Positions 1 to 12,739 of a stretch of DNA of 64,000 nucleotides are shown here, in pieces (position 1 is the first letter of the stretch; each line of letters begins with the position of its first letter). Source of the stretch: Megalonaias nervosa (taxonomy: Eukaryota; Mollusca; Bivalvia; Unionida; Unionidae); NCBI GenBank assembly GCA_016617855.1, contig JAECUM010004326.1, positions 79,663 through 143,662 of the forward strand, given 5' to 3'. The translations under genes and the position numbers were made by a program. The notes below the pieces were generated by a model. It did no database searches. It saw nothing but the letters and a program-made list of their open reading frames with translations, and was not told the DNA's origin.

Positions 1-426
1 AATATCAAAATAATCATTTGTAAAATTAACAAACTTACCAAAATTTTCAACATTATTTGAGGAATTTCACAATATTCATAGTCATATCCAATAATATTTA
101 GGGTTGATGTTATTTCATGTGCATGTCAGTGTTCACCCAGTTATTCAATCAAAATAATTTGTCTATTTCGCAAATACTATATTACACTTTTCCACTTTTC
201 AAAAAATCTGTAAAATAAACACCAAAATACATCAACTATATACAAATAATCACAAATTCACTTGTCTCTTCCCCCACTGGACACAACCTGTTGGTATTAA
301 TATGCCAGCCTTGCTCTTTATGTCCCTTGACAAAATTTCTTCTGCTTTCCTTTTTATCACCACTGATGTTTTTGTCTCAGTGTTCAGTCTTTTCTTTTTT
401 TTTCAACAGGGTTTTATTTTTCCCCT

Positions 427-774
427 AACAAACACCTTGATGTATTGGCTGTAAATTGTGCTTGTGATAATTTCTCTGTATGCGGCTTCTTTTGGATGTG
501 CTTAGCTGCTGCTCTAGTACTAAAAATAGTACCACTACTACTACCATGTCTGCTCCAATATCTAAAAACCGCGATTAGCAAAATTCAAATATTTCTTGCA
601 AAGATCACAAAATGCCAGTCCTCTGGCATTCAGTTTTGTTATGATCTGACCAACTACATTTCTGCTGAATCTGCACTTGAGCCATTCCCATTTCCACACA
701 TTTTTCAAACATTTATCCAAACTTTTTGGTGTCCTTTCTGTCTCAAAAACTTGAGACCCATGTTTTGCAATCAT
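427..774 (-). pseudogene. Broken BED/hAT-associated zinc-finger fragment
   Basis: The minus strand carries an open segment (774-562) with a tryptophan-rich KWEWLKC motif, then a cysteine pair (FCDLCKKYLNFANRGF) before a stop. About 20-60 bases further on, in another frame, lies KHIQKKPH, a His-x5-His pair. C-x2-C followed by H-x5-H is the layout of BED-like fingers next to hAT-type transposase genes in invertebrates. That the two halves are in different frames shows a frameshift, so this is a relic. Family assignment is inferred from motif style. Confidence 0.35.
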
Positions 775-1074
775 GCTTCATTCTTTCCATTTGCATCAGT
801 TTCCATTACACAAAGATTCATTGGATGAGTAGAAACTTTTGACCAATCAGAATGCTCTTTATAACAGTCATGTGCTAAATAATATACAGAACAAATACTT
901 TACAAGGTTTGTTGTGGAAAGGGACTGGATGTACCATTTTTAAAACTGTATCAGAGATGATAAAAGAAGTTGACTACATCAAGAATCTGATTTTTCTCAT
1001 TAGGAGAAAAGCGGAATTCCACTTTAAAACAGCAAAATCAGGTATTCTTTCAAGTAATGAACATATTTACTGAC

Positions 1075-1175
1075 CTGTGAAAATACAGGATCCTCTTCAG
1101 GATCGCTGAAGTCCCTGAACATCTTGTTCGCCTTTAGATAGGTCTCTATATACTGGAGCTTACTCTCTTCACGAC
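1075..1175 (-). CDS. Orphan internal exon of unidentified gene
   Basis: A 101-bp segment has a strong acceptor (TTTGTTTATCTAG before 1175) and a strong donor (CACAG|GTCAGTAA after 1075). Only one frame is open. After two bases completing a split codon it gives 33 codons, rich in charged residues, including LQYIETYLKANKMF and DFSDPEEDPVF. I do not recognise the family. It enters in phase 1 and leaves in phase 0, so it cannot follow the FGGY exon at 12740, which ends in phase 2; joining them would create an immediate stop. It may belong to a neighbouring or nested minus-strand gene, or need an unseen exon in between. The call rests on splice sites and open frame only. Confidence 0.5.
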
Positions 1176-3757
1176 CTAGATAAACAAAGACTAATGATGA
1201 AACAAATGATAAAACACTAGTGAAATCTACCTAAAAGGTGAGTTGGCCAGGTAATCTACGTTGGTATGATGCTTTCAACATATTAAGTTTTTTTTTTTAT
1301 AGCTTTTAGTAATGGCAGCCATATTGGAAAGGATATCAGCACAGTAACAATGACCATATAATTTTTTCTTGTTAGTAATGTAGTTATCATTTAACACTGA
1401 TTAACCTCATTTAAACAAACTTACAAGACCTTCTTCTGGGATGCTTTTGTCAAATGTGGTCAAGTTCTGTTCAACACTTTTTATAAGAATTTGTTTACAA
1501 GGATTATCTATAAAATACTTTCTTCCCTGAAGCTATGTTCAACGTCCAACTGCTTTACCTCCCAAAACTTAATTTCCCCCCAGAGGTCTATAAGGCACAG
1601 AAAATAAATATCAAATGATGGGGTATAGACAGAAAATAACTGTATTAAATATTCATGTAATTCACTTTAAGATCACATATATGCTAAAATGTATGGCATT
1701 TTTCATGACTAGTTTTTCTCCCCCATGACAAACTCTCTAACGGAAAGACTGAAAACAATATTAATCTTAATAACTTACAAGAACTTAAAAGCTAACTTTG
1801 GTTTCATTAATTTGAGGAAATAAATAGTAGTTGATATATTTTATCCTTGAAAATTATATATTTTAGTGACAACAAAATGTGTAATAAAAAAAATACAAAA
1901 TGTTTTAGCTAAAGCAAACAAGTCATAGTTTGTTCTAAGAAAGGAATTTTTTATTAGAATATAATCATTGAAGCACTCAACTGAAAACTAGAACTGAACA
2001 ACTTTCAGAGAATTGTTCATCAGGATCTTTCTTTAAATGTTTTAAGCTACCTAATCTGGTCAAGTTCGGGGTGGGGTGGGGTGATTTAGCATGAATTAAT
2101 AAGGCCTAGCCAGAGCCTGGCATTCAGCCACACTACATTGACAATGAATAAAGAAAATGTGCACTGCTTTTCAAGTATATGTATTTCATGAATTTGGCAG
2201 CCATATTGTCATCTTGGTCACTCTATATTTTCATTTGACGTAACAGCATCATCATAATTGTCATTATTAATAACACAACTATTGTGGTCATCATCAATAT
2301 CATCATCAGCAGCAGCTGGATCTCAACTCAGGTGAACATAATGGTTTAAAAATCCCATCTGTCTTGTGGTTTTTCAGACATACAAGAAATAGTATAGAAT
2401 CTACATATAACTGCCAAATGTAATGTATATAACCTTATTATCCTTAATGTAAAGTTTTCCATTTAATTGCAGTGGTCCCCCTCTAATATAGCAATCACTT
2501 CTGCACTGGGAAAGTGGCCGTATAGGACAGATGGCCTTTCAAGAGGAGGACTATATTTGTGAGAAGTTTGTATATGTATATGTATGTTTATATAGTAAGA
2601 AAGCTACACATAACTTAAAGCATTTAATATCTTCATTTAAAAGCAGCATTAATTATTAAAAGGTTCTTTTTGTCTTCAAAACAGACTTATTTCAAGGTGA
2701 CATAAATTAATAGCTCTTATTCTTAGGTGTGAAATGTGAGTAGTGGGGTATTGTTGGCACATGCACTGCAAAACCATTCAAAAGCATTATTAAAATCTTG
2801 GTACATACATTGCTTATTTAAAATAATTCTTTCCATTTACTGCATTTTCCCATTGCTGCAAAATATTCTACTTATCAGTTATGATGATGTTTATTCGAGT
2901 CTTCCCAACATAAAATTTTTTGGCAAGAACCCTTGAACTTGCCCCATTGTTGCCAAGTTGAATTACTTTTACTTTTTCTTCTAAAGTATTAATTCTCCAT
3001 TTACGTGATGGCATGTTGAAGTTTTTTAATGATTTATTCCTATCTTTCTAACTGTACAGTACTGTAATTTAATTATGCAGGCAAAAATAATGTAGTCTAA
3101 GAGTAGATTAAATACCTTGTTTAGCCTATCGAGGAAGTGATACATGTTGGTCTTTGTCTGGTACCCTGTGTTGTTCAAGGTTAATTTCTCTGTTGTTTTA
3201 AGCCACAAAATCTATATTCAGCCTATGCTATGTTATGATTTTGAAAATTAAGTCAGGTTGTAATCATCAAAGCAAAAAACTCAACCACTGTGTGAAGCCC
3301 AAAACTCTATCAAAACTTTGCTGACCCGATTTCCTTTAAAATGTCGGTGTTAATGATTTAATACTAACCTTAGTGGTACATGTACTTTAGTCAACACTTC
3401 CTTCAGTAATGAAAACCTGACATCATTAAAGATCGGATTAATTACTTTACCATATAAATTAAATAGTGGTTCTGGACACATTAAAATGTAGCCCAGTGTT
3501 AGGGGTAAATTTTACATTTTTGCACTAATATGCTGGCTGCTGGTAAAGTTAGTGGGGTGGTCTTTCTTGAGAGATACTTTTGAACATAAACTCGTCTGTG
3601 CCAAGAGATTCTAGCCATAAAAAGTGGGTGACCACTGGTCGGGGGGTGGGGGGCATTCATGAAGGGGACCAATGTATATGACAAATCAGTATGATTATTC
3701 AGACCATTGTTCACAATGTCAAGAATTTCCCATTAAATGTAAGTAATGATTTCCAGC
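1176..3757. other. Non-coding stretch without a recognised gene
   Basis: AT-rich sequence with small simple repeats (CAT/ATC triplets near 2250-2320). A short GC-richer piece near 2470-2570 looks like part of a dispersed repeat. No exon with domain support was seen. Confidence 0.5.
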
Positions 3758-4015
3758 TTAGGGCTGTTCCAGTAAAAACATATACCCCCCGGGGGGAAGG
3801 CACTTTCAAATTCAACCAACCCACAACAGAAGCAATTTAAAAACATTAAGATCCACCGTCAGATATGTTTTAATCAAAAAACACTACCCCCTACAGAAGC
3901 ATATATTTTTTACATAATTTCTGGCTATGGGTTAGCGGGTGGTAGAAGCGATTTTAATATTGGGTTGGGGACAGAAGCGATTTAAATGACAGTTGGCTGG
4001 AGGTAATCTACTGAA
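3758..4015 (+). mobile_element. Inverted-repeat-ended element, copy A (truncated)
   Basis: Begins TTAGGGCTGTTCCAGTAAAA followed by a C-run and G-run, the reverse complement of the end of the element at 9508-9740. The interior repeats a degenerate CAGAAGCGATTT motif several times. The matching right terminus is not visible, so the copy looks truncated or decayed. Interpreted as a non-autonomous DNA transposon. Confidence 0.45.
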
Positions 4016-4744
4016 TTCTTATAGATCATATAATCTACTGCACATTTTTATTTGTATTCATTCATTATAATCAGTCTTTTGTCCTTTTGTTTGTTTCTCT
4101 GTCAGCCATGTATGTCTCTGATACTGTGAAATCACAAATTTTCTTGGTGGCTTATTATTTGTAGATGTCACTGATCAGTCCCTTAATACCTAATAATTTA
4201 ATGTCCATGAATATAGATTTTATATTAGGGATTTCTATTCTAATACAGAAATCATGAATTTGTATCCTTACTAAACTGTGTTTACTAAAGTGATCACAAT
4301 GTTTTGCTATTTTTCTTTGTTCTCAGGCATGCAGCTTTTGATTAGAATAATAGTTAAATCTTGTATTGCTTTAAATGTGTGGTCAAATGCTCTGATTCCC
4401 TTGTTATTTTTTTCAATAAATGTTTTGGTAAACTTATAATACATGATTTGTCAGAAAAAATCATTAATGCCTGTGAAAGCAATGTGCTTTATTTCTGCCT
4501 ACTTTTACACTATATCATTTCTTGTAAGAAAACATATTTTAGTTACCGACATCTTATTTTTATGCCTTGTTGCAAGACTAATATGAAGTTTTTAAAAAAC
4601 GAAATATAATAAGTCAAACATTTTTATATCATAAATTAAGATTTTAAAAAACGGATGAAAGTCAAGGAATCATTTTTTCCCAGAGTACTTGTAAAATCAA
4701 TGTCATTGCAGTTAACTGTATTGTCAACAGCATCATCATCATCA

Positions 4745-5105
4745 CTAATGGCCTAGCAGTAACATTCTGCACTTTTAATCCAGTTGTCACAGGTTCTATC
4801 TCCCACTTCTAGTCTTTCATACAAGACTTATACCTATGGTCTGAGGGGCTTTCATGGCAGAGTATAAGATGCTTGTGATACAGATCTAAGGGACTTCCAT
4901 GGCAGAGTGGTACAAGATGCTTGTCATGTGATTACTTGCCTCCAGTGTGTAAATGAAAATGTTGCCAGTTACTTGTAGAAGGTCAGTAGTTCTACATAAG
5001 TGGTGTTTGGTGTTTCAAAAGTACTTGGATTTTCTTCAGCAGTAAAACTGGCTGCCACATATAGATTCTCTTCATCTGAAAATGGTGTAAAGGCCATAAT
5101 GATCT
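4745..5105 (+). mobile_element. Degenerate tRNA-derived SINE
   Basis: A tRNA-like head (a TGGCCTAGCAGTAAC box A-like stretch and a GGTTCTATCTC box B-like stretch near 4750-4805) is followed by a short internal duplication. The body resembles that of the SINE at 38500-38762: GTTGCCAGTTACTT, GGCTGCCACATATAG and GAAAATGGTGTAAAGGCC. Strongly diverged. Confidence 0.45.
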
Positions 5106-6597
5106 ACCGAAACCAGAGATCTCATGTCAAAATGACTTCGGCTGTTGGAGATAAACATCAAATCAACAGAGGCTCCATATGCCCTAGTGTACTAAGGTGC
5201 TTGCTTTTACAGATCACTTGCACATTTCTCAGAGTGAGTTTTTGTCACAGATCAACCAATTTGGGTTGGTGGTCTTTTGGGGTTATTCCTCCACCTAATA
5301 TACTGTTAACCCCTCCCCCCAAAAAACCAAACCAAACTAAATCAACCAACCAATCAACTGTGGCAACAGCAGCAAAGGTACTAGTCCATCACTTTTGCCA
5401 CAGCTGTTTGAGTTTATAAAGTTTGACTCCAGTAATTTTTGTAGACCTTTGAATATTGTCAATTATGCCTTTCTGACTGTTACCTAAAAGTCATCATCAG
5501 TTGGTACAAATGGATTTTTCGTGGTCAGCATATGAGATGGAGAAGTCTTGAGCAATATTGCATCACATGCCAAAAAGTTTACATTTTAGCTCACTTAAGT
5601 TTCTCAAACAATGTCCATTGTTCCAAACAAAACTGTTATAACTTATTCAAGCTATATTCACTGATATCTGGAGACGTGCATCAGTTCTGTAATAAATATT
5701 TGTAACAAAGTATGAGAATGCGTCAGTGTTTTTCAGTGTGATGCATTTGAACTGAGCAACAACCAGAATCAACAAACCAAAAACTGAAATTATTCACATC
5801 TCTCAGGCAGAAGTACAGTGTATAATCATAATCTGCCGAAAGATTTTTCAATCTTTAAATCTGCCAAGACTTTTTCCAACCATACTGATTCAGTGGACAT
5901 AATCACCAGAATGGACAGAAACAGACCAGAACAGATATAACCAGAAGGTTAAAATCGATTTGAGTAGCTAAATTCATGTGGTTTAGTTAACTGTACATCC
6001 TTTATTGTCTTCCCTTTGATGTAATTTCTTACTGAAGCTGAGAAAATAATGTTGCACATCAAAAAAGAGGCACACTTCTACTCATTATTGTTGTTATTAT
6101 ACTTCTCCATTCCAGCCTGTACTTATGATCTTGTCCTACATACTGTTTGTCATGTTTATGATATGTATCTAAATTTGTCACTTACTTTTCCTACTACTAT
6201 ACTAATTGTTTTTGAATATGCATATCAATGTGAAATGCAATCAGAAGACTAAATCCAAGATAGAAAACCTCTACATTTCTGGATGTATTCTGCCTGGATT
6301 CCATGTTTCTGCACAAAACTCAAGATTTCAAGACTCGCTGTACTCAGTTCCCATTGTAAACCTGTGCAAACACCATGATATTAAATTCAAGAACTTAAAA
6401 TTTCGAGTGCTCATGATCAAATTTTTATCAGTATAGACACATCTATGACGACAGCTTCTGTGAAAAGAAAACCATAACAGCTGCACCATTTTCTGGATCT
6501 ACACAAATTTGAAATGTGTACTTTCAATACTACACCAAAGAATCAGGTGCTGATTTCAGTAATGACTCTTCCAAACTCAGGTCTGTAAAGGGACAGA
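5106..6597. other. Non-coding stretch without a recognised gene
   Basis: Contains a C/A-rich low-complexity patch (5290-5360) and short open frames without domain content. Nothing supportable was identified. Confidence 0.5.
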
Positions 6598-7280
6598 AAT
6601 TATGTTAATAAAACAATGTCTTTTTACTAAAATCTTACTTTCATTATCAACCAATCAGGGACAGTCAAACCATGTATACTCTATTTTATCTTCACCGATT
6701 TATAGTATGGTTCTCGTTCTTTTATATCTGTAACAATGTGAGTCCTTCAACAACTCTCAACGGTTGTATGCCTTTTTCGATGATGCTGACTGGACACACT
6801 GTAAGATCATGTTCAAGTAACAGAAATACCATGGGATAACCAGAGACCAATAAAATCAAATAAAATGGTCAAGTTATCTCCCCTGCAGGGATGCTGCCAG
6901 GATTTCNNNNNNNNNNNNNNNNNNNNAAATTATGTTAATAAAACAATGTCCCTGACTTTTTCAGTTACAAGTAGGACAAGCTCTCAAAAGATTCTTTTTA
7001 CTAAAATCTTACTTTCATTATCAACCAATCAGGGACAGTCAAACCATGTATACTCTATTTTATCTTCACTGATTTATAGTATGGTTCTCGTTCCTTCATA
7101 TCTGTAGTAATGTGAGTCCTTCAACAACTCTCAACGGCTGTATGCCTTTTCCAACCATGCTGACTGGACACACTGTAAGATAATGTTCAAGTAACAGAAA
7201 TACCATGGGATAACCAGAGACCAATAAAATCAAATAAAATGGTCAAGTTATCTCCCCTGCAGGGATGCTGCCAGGATTTC
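6598..7280 (+). repeat. Direct duplication across an assembly gap
   Basis: 6598-6906 and 6927-7280 are near-identical copies separated by 20 Ns (6907-6926). Both begin AAATTATGTTAATAAAACAA and end GATGCTGCCAGGATTTC. The second copy has an extra stretch of about 44 bp after AATGTC, and the two differ by a few substitutions. The pattern is typical of two haplotypes placed in tandem, though a real duplication is possible. Confidence 0.8.
6907..6926. other. Assembly gap (20 N)
   Basis: A run of exactly 20 undetermined bases between the two duplicated blocks. The round length suggests a placeholder and not a measured gap size. Confidence 0.95.
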
Positions 7281-8784
7281 AGGATTTAATCTAAGTTTTG
7301 TGTGTGTGTGATCTCCAATGAGGAAGTGGTGATGAGAGGAATAGCCATTGTTAAATATCTCTCTAACACTTAAATATCTGTCACTCTTTCTTACTGTTCC
7401 ACTCTGTTAAGGCTCTACTGAAATCAAAATACTGAAAGAGATGTCATCTCTAGTTGTATAGCGATTATTACTGGTGAAATTAGAACAGCTGCATCCTAAA
7501 TTACTATCATGGCTACTTTAAATGTTATTTAATATGAGACTTTAATGCCAGAACTCATGGATTCAGTGGATTTTGGGTTAAAAAATGAATTTCTTCTCAA
7601 ACAACTCAATTTGGTGCAGATTACATTGTTTTTTAATGATACTGAGAATTCTTGATATGTAAAAATTGCACAAGAAACGAACAACATCAGATCAGAAAAT
7701 TAATACCACTTGGGAAAAACTGACAGCAATATGCAGAAATAATGATAGTATTATTTAAATGGAATATATGGTTACAATACGAGTGCTGGTTCTACAACTT
7801 TGCAAAATACATCTCATACAACTATTCTGTAATATGGCAATACTTTTTGCACACATGAAGTTTACCCACTTTTTACTTTAGTCCCTTGCTAATTAATGGT
7901 TTTAGATTTTACAACAAAACTATGCACATTTTACCTTTTGACAATAATACATGATCACAAATATTTAGATTGTAAGAAAATAGAAGTTACAATTTTATTA
8001 AAAGTATTGATACCAGTAAAACTAAAGGAGATGGTAAAAAAGAATCAGGATGAACAGATTAATAGTGTAGTAAAGAATCCATATATCAGAATGACATCAA
8101 GTATTTTGTCATCAATTTCATCATTAGTTAATGACACTGCTTCAAAATGTTGTGTACTAGATAATAGTAACCCAATTTTTAATACAAATACCAAATGATG
8201 GCTTGGAACTAAGTGCCAAAAGGTCTGCAGAAAATATCAACATCCTCAAAATATACACAGGAATAACCAAACACAAACAGGACAAATTTTATCCATCTTG
8301 CTTTGAGTTTACCCATTTCAGTTTCCCATGTTTAATGTCATTTAATTTATGCACACAGAGAGCATGTACTTCATTTGGTAATACATCTGCATGATATGAA
8401 AGATAGTCTTGTTATTCTTTTGTTGCCATAGTGGTTCTGTCAACTAGAGATCTACACACACTTAATTATCTTGTATGGGGATTCTCTGATGTTCCCTATG
8501 AGCATTAATCTGTTGATTGTTTCTGAATTTAATATGATCCTCCTCCTCTATGTACGAATATTATTCTGTGCTGAGAACTCCCTTTCATTGCCTGCTGTCT
8601 GAAACGCATATGCATAAATAGCTTGAACAAGTTACTGTTCTTTATGGTTGTGCAATTTTCAACATCTCACAGGTATGGCCCCATGGGTCTTCTCTCCTGG
8701 ATATCTCTGTTCCAAAAAGAAAAGTTTTCACTAACATGAAGTCTGCCAAAGATTCACTTCCTTGAATCAGTGCTTTGCTGCCTC
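7281..8784. other. Non-coding stretch without a recognised gene
   Basis: A 100-codon open frame at 7896-8198 is Lys/Ile/Asn-rich, as expected from AT-rich DNA, and shows no domain. No splice-bounded exon was recognised. Confidence 0.45.
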
Positions 8785-9201
8785 TTATGCCAGAATTTTT
8801 TCTCTTCCATAATGCTGTATTAGGGTTTTAAGTCCAACATTCCCATAATCTGCTTGTTCAGACATGGGTATCTTGAATAAATATAACCGGCATCCTGTCC
8901 ATCCAACATGTACAATGGACTCGCACTCATCAATTTTGGGTTCAAAATCACACACTGGTATTTCCATTGACAATTTCCCAATGTCCAACAGACTGATATA
9001 CATGAAATTCACTGTCATCATAGCTATCACCAGCCAGTATTTGCCGACTGAAAACGTCGCCTGGCAACAAACCCTGTTGTGATTCAGTCCATTTTGGTTG
9101 CCTGTGTGGCCCTTATGTGAAACACGCATTTGTAAAACTTCCATAATGAAAGTAAGGTTAAAACTACCATAAAATGCTTGTTCCAGGGCCCAATGAACCA
9201 A
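8785..9201 (-). pseudogene. Possible transposase-derived open frame (hAT/ZNF862-like?)
   Basis: A 138-codon open frame uses mixed codons and is longer than most chance frames in this AT-rich window. Near its end it has YGNVGLKTLIQHYG, which resembles a Y-G-N-x-x-L-x-x-L-x-x-H-Y-G pattern I associate with hAT-related (ZNF862-like) proteins. No other domain is visible and there is no splice evidence. It may be a decayed transposon piece or a chance frame. Confidence 0.25.
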
Positions 9202-9507
9202 TCAAATTTAGTTTAACAGCCATTCATGTCAAACTGAAGTATTCAGCTATTTTAACGTTTGCCTTCCTGAATCTGGATGTCTCATCATGCGCTGCGATAC
9301 TGCTATTGGCAGTGCGAATTACGTTGCGAAATGCAATAAGTTGAAAGTTGAATAAACATTGCATACTGCGCAAAGCACATTTTATATCCGTGATGTTGAC
9401 ATAATTTGTGGAATACGTATCACTGCTTTAAAAGTACGCGAATTCGTACAAATTAGGTGCACTTGCATGTACTGGCATCATTTTCTGACCAAATGTTTTA
9501 TTCATGT

Positions 9508-9740
9508 TAGACCGCTAGGAGGGGGTTAGTTGCGATTTTAAAGATATATTCGGGGTTTTTTTTCTGACAACCCCACCAGTGATTTCTCATTTTGTTAACA
9601 CAACCCACAACAGAAGTGATTTTCTTAATCAACCTTCCACACTGTCAGAATCAAAATACTTTGAAACACAACCTCCTACAGAAGTTTTTTTGAACTGCCG
9701 TCCCTGGAGGGGGATATATATTTTACTGGAACAGCCCTAA
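9508..9740 (+). mobile_element. Inverted-repeat-ended element, copy B
   Basis: Ends TTTTACTGGAACAGCCCTAA, the reverse complement of the start of copy A (3758). The interior has ACCCACAACAGAAGTGATTT and CCTACAGAAG, the same internal motif as copy A in the same orientation. The left terminus is eroded. Non-autonomous DNA-transposon-like. Confidence 0.45.
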
Positions 9741-11115
9741 AAGAAATATACTGCTTTAATGGTTATAATAGCACTTACTTTTTAATTCTGTGATGGCATC
9801 ATACAGTATGACTCTGCTATAACACAATGATTAGGGCCCAAAAACCATGACCGTGCTATGTACCAAACTGTGTTATAACCAACTATGTTGGTTAGATGAA
9901 GAAAACGATGCATTACCCCGCACCAATAAAAATGCGGGAATAGAAGTGGATGTAATACAATGGACTTTTTGACACAGCTATCAGCTTGATCCAGATTAAA
10001 CAAATACTTAAAACAGTTATTACATATTTAATATTTATTTTTATGTATACAAAATTTGCAACATAAGTTTAAATATTCAAGCATGTGTACTCACCAGTCA
10101 AATCTGTTTTTATCCATAATAGTACTTTTTATCAAAAATGTGCATAAAGAAGCATCATTTTTGTAACAAAAAACATTTGCTAGGTCTGTTCTAATACAGA
10201 TATTTAATTTCTTGCTAATACTTTCACACAATTATGTCAAAAGGGTCTAATTTCTGGCAGACAATAAAATGCATAATTCAGATATTGAAAATTTCTAAAA
10301 CGAAACCTGTATTAAACTTGAAAAGCACATGTACTTGGCTGAAAATTCATACAGAAGATCAAAGGTATTTACCTGGTAATGCTCTTGTGATGAGAATTCA
10401 ACAGGTGTGTGTATGTGTGAACTGCTTGAACCTAGTTTGGGAGCAAACCATTCAACTGGGTTTGTTCAGAGCAAATTCCTTTTTAAACAAATGTCGAGTC
10501 ATTCTCAATTGAGGAAAAAACAAATAAACTCAGGGTTCATTGAAACATATGATTTATAACTATGGCTTTGCTTCAATGTGCATGGAGTAGAATGTTTAAT
10601 TATATTAGCCAATCCCTCCAATCCCTCCACCCCTATAACTTAAATGATTTTCTTCCAATCAGTGTTAACACTGGCATGACAGATTCCTGTGTATATGTGA
10701 ATGGTTTGAAGGTAGAAAATAAAAAGGGTTAAGATGAATAGGGGGGAGGGGTACATGTGTGTGACAGTGACCAAAACTGCTGACAATCCAGTCCATAAAC
10801 TTGTTTCAGTAGATATGAATGAAGGTTGATTGAGTAGACACTGATAATCTATCCTTTAAAATGGCAGGTAAATTTATTGACTTATAAATTCAGGTTTTAA
10901 GACCACAACATTGTTTACTTGACTTTTGAATACTAAATCTCAAAGCTACCTGGGGCTTCAAACTTGAACAGTAAGAGCTTTATGTTTCTGTATCCCATTA
11001 TCCATTGCAGATACCCTCAACTTAACACTTTAACCTCTATTTGTTTGAGCAAATACAGCAAAAATAACTCTTAAGGAACAATGTGGTCATTTTCATAGGA
11101 AATGCATAATAGTAT
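9741..11115. other. Intronic/intergenic stretch with two dispersed-repeat relics
   Basis: 9800-9900 contains CTATAACACAATGATTAGGG, related to the unit of the 64-bp array at 25407-25700. 10420-10680 shares blocks (CCTAGTTTGGGA, CCACCCCTATAACT) with 26450-26640, showing an old dispersed repeat. No exon was recognised. Confidence 0.45.
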
Positions 11116-11924
11116 TGTTATGTATACTTAATCTGTATTGTTTGTTAGCTTTTTTAATGATTATATGTTATGAACATCTGTATTTTGAGCTTGGCCTTGA
11201 CCAAAATCAGGTTAATGGTGAACCTGACAAGTGACATTTATTTTGTAAGCAACATAATACTAATATTTCTCTATCATTGTGGATTAAATATTTAGATCAT
11301 TATTAGTAGTATACATGTTTACTTCAATTTGAGGAAAAGATACAGTCTTGATTCTGACCTTAAATACTACGAGAATGGAAATTTCCAATTAGTTGACAAT
11401 ATTTTCAATATCTGGTAATTGCAAATTAGGCAAATTAGAGGGGTATTAATCTTGTTCACATTGGGATTATTCATTCTTGCCTTAACATCTGAGTAGAATC
11501 AGACTTATTGTTGTGTTCAGTATTTTAATTTGGGTCGATTTATTTATTCAAATTATTATTTACTGGAATGATAAAGTGCTCAATAATATTCTTGGACTTT
11601 AACATTAATTTAGACTGGTATTGAATTCACACATGGACATTTTAGATTAAATTATTGTAATACATCAAAAGACTGCTGACCACATTCAGGCCACTGGTAT
11701 GTTAGCAAGTTCAAAACTACAGGCACATCAGCATATTTATAATTAGAATTTAACTGGAATACCACTGGAATTCAATAATGACTTATTACATTTGGACTTG
11801 TGATAGAACTTTCAGGATTAAATTTTCATTTTCTATTCAAGGGAAATAAATTATTTGTTGAATTTTGCAAAACTTGTTGGTTTTCACCTTTTCTGTTTCT
11901 TAGTTTAAGACCAGAGTCGTAACA
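11116..11924 (+). mobile_element. Solo LTR, copy 1
   Basis: Starts TGTTATG and ends GTAACA. Flanked by GTAT on both sides (11112-11115 and 11925-11928), a 4-bp target duplication. An AATAAA-type signal (GGGAAATAAATTATTTG) lies about 70 bp before the end, giving the sense strand. It shares its full length with copies at 21740, 36397, 40131 and 58234. No internal retrotransposon region adjoins it. Confidence 0.75.
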
Positions 11925-12739
11925 GTATTCGGTAGTCAACTAGTGACATGACACCACAAAGCCATGTGCACTTGTTGGTGGCCTTCTGGTTTGGGGATTG
12001 GGGTGGGTGGGGTATAAAACATTGCCCAAAATTTGAACTATATTTAGTAGTGAGATTAACTTTGATGATTAGCAATTACTGAAATTATTTGATTTATAAA
12101 TCTGGATGAGAATCTTTTCTTTCCTTCAAGCAAATATTTTACAAAGAATGCACTGAAGAAAAATGAAGACTTACTGGCTTAATTGTTTCTAATTCAAAAA
12201 TAATAAGATTAATCAGCATTTTAATGAGCTGACTTCTTTCAGAGCTAAGCTAAGATGAAAGGGCAGTGATCGACTACTGACGCATTTGAAATGAATATTC
12301 ACAAATAGAAACTTTGAACATCTTTATTTCTATTAAGAAAGATGCAGTCATAAGACAATTCTTTTTCTTCAAGAAAACATCACATTTTGCCAAATTATTA
12401 AATCAAACTAATCAAACTCTTGTTTATTTTGGCATAAAACTTTGCACTTCTAGAAATTGGTGAAATTATTGTAAAATCTTGTGATCGACTCTACAATCAT
12501 CTTATATCTGAATTCATACACAATCTCTTCCCCAAAATGATAATTAGCTTTCTACATGTTAATTTTCGTAGTTTGCAAAACAACATTCATTTTTTTTCAC
12601 GAACAAACAAAAATACAAGATTTCAAGAGCTGTGTAACAATCATGAATTCAGGCTACAACAAAGCATGCTATGTCATACTTTATTTTGTAATATAAGCAA
12701 GTGACTGGATAAGTGACATGATGCTATTTCCATGGTTAC
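11925..12739. other. Non-coding stretch 3' of FGGY exon 4
   Basis: This is intron following exon 4 if the gene continues leftward. AT-rich with a G-rich patch near 11995-12015. The next expected FGGY exon was looked for and not seen. Confidence 0.5.

Noticed and set aside
445..828. 127-codon plus-strand open frame
   Set aside because: Antisense shadow of the broken zinc-finger relic, without a domain of its own.
7896..8198. 100-codon open frame as a gene
   Set aside because: Composition is what AT-rich DNA yields by chance, with no domain, splice context or repeat support.
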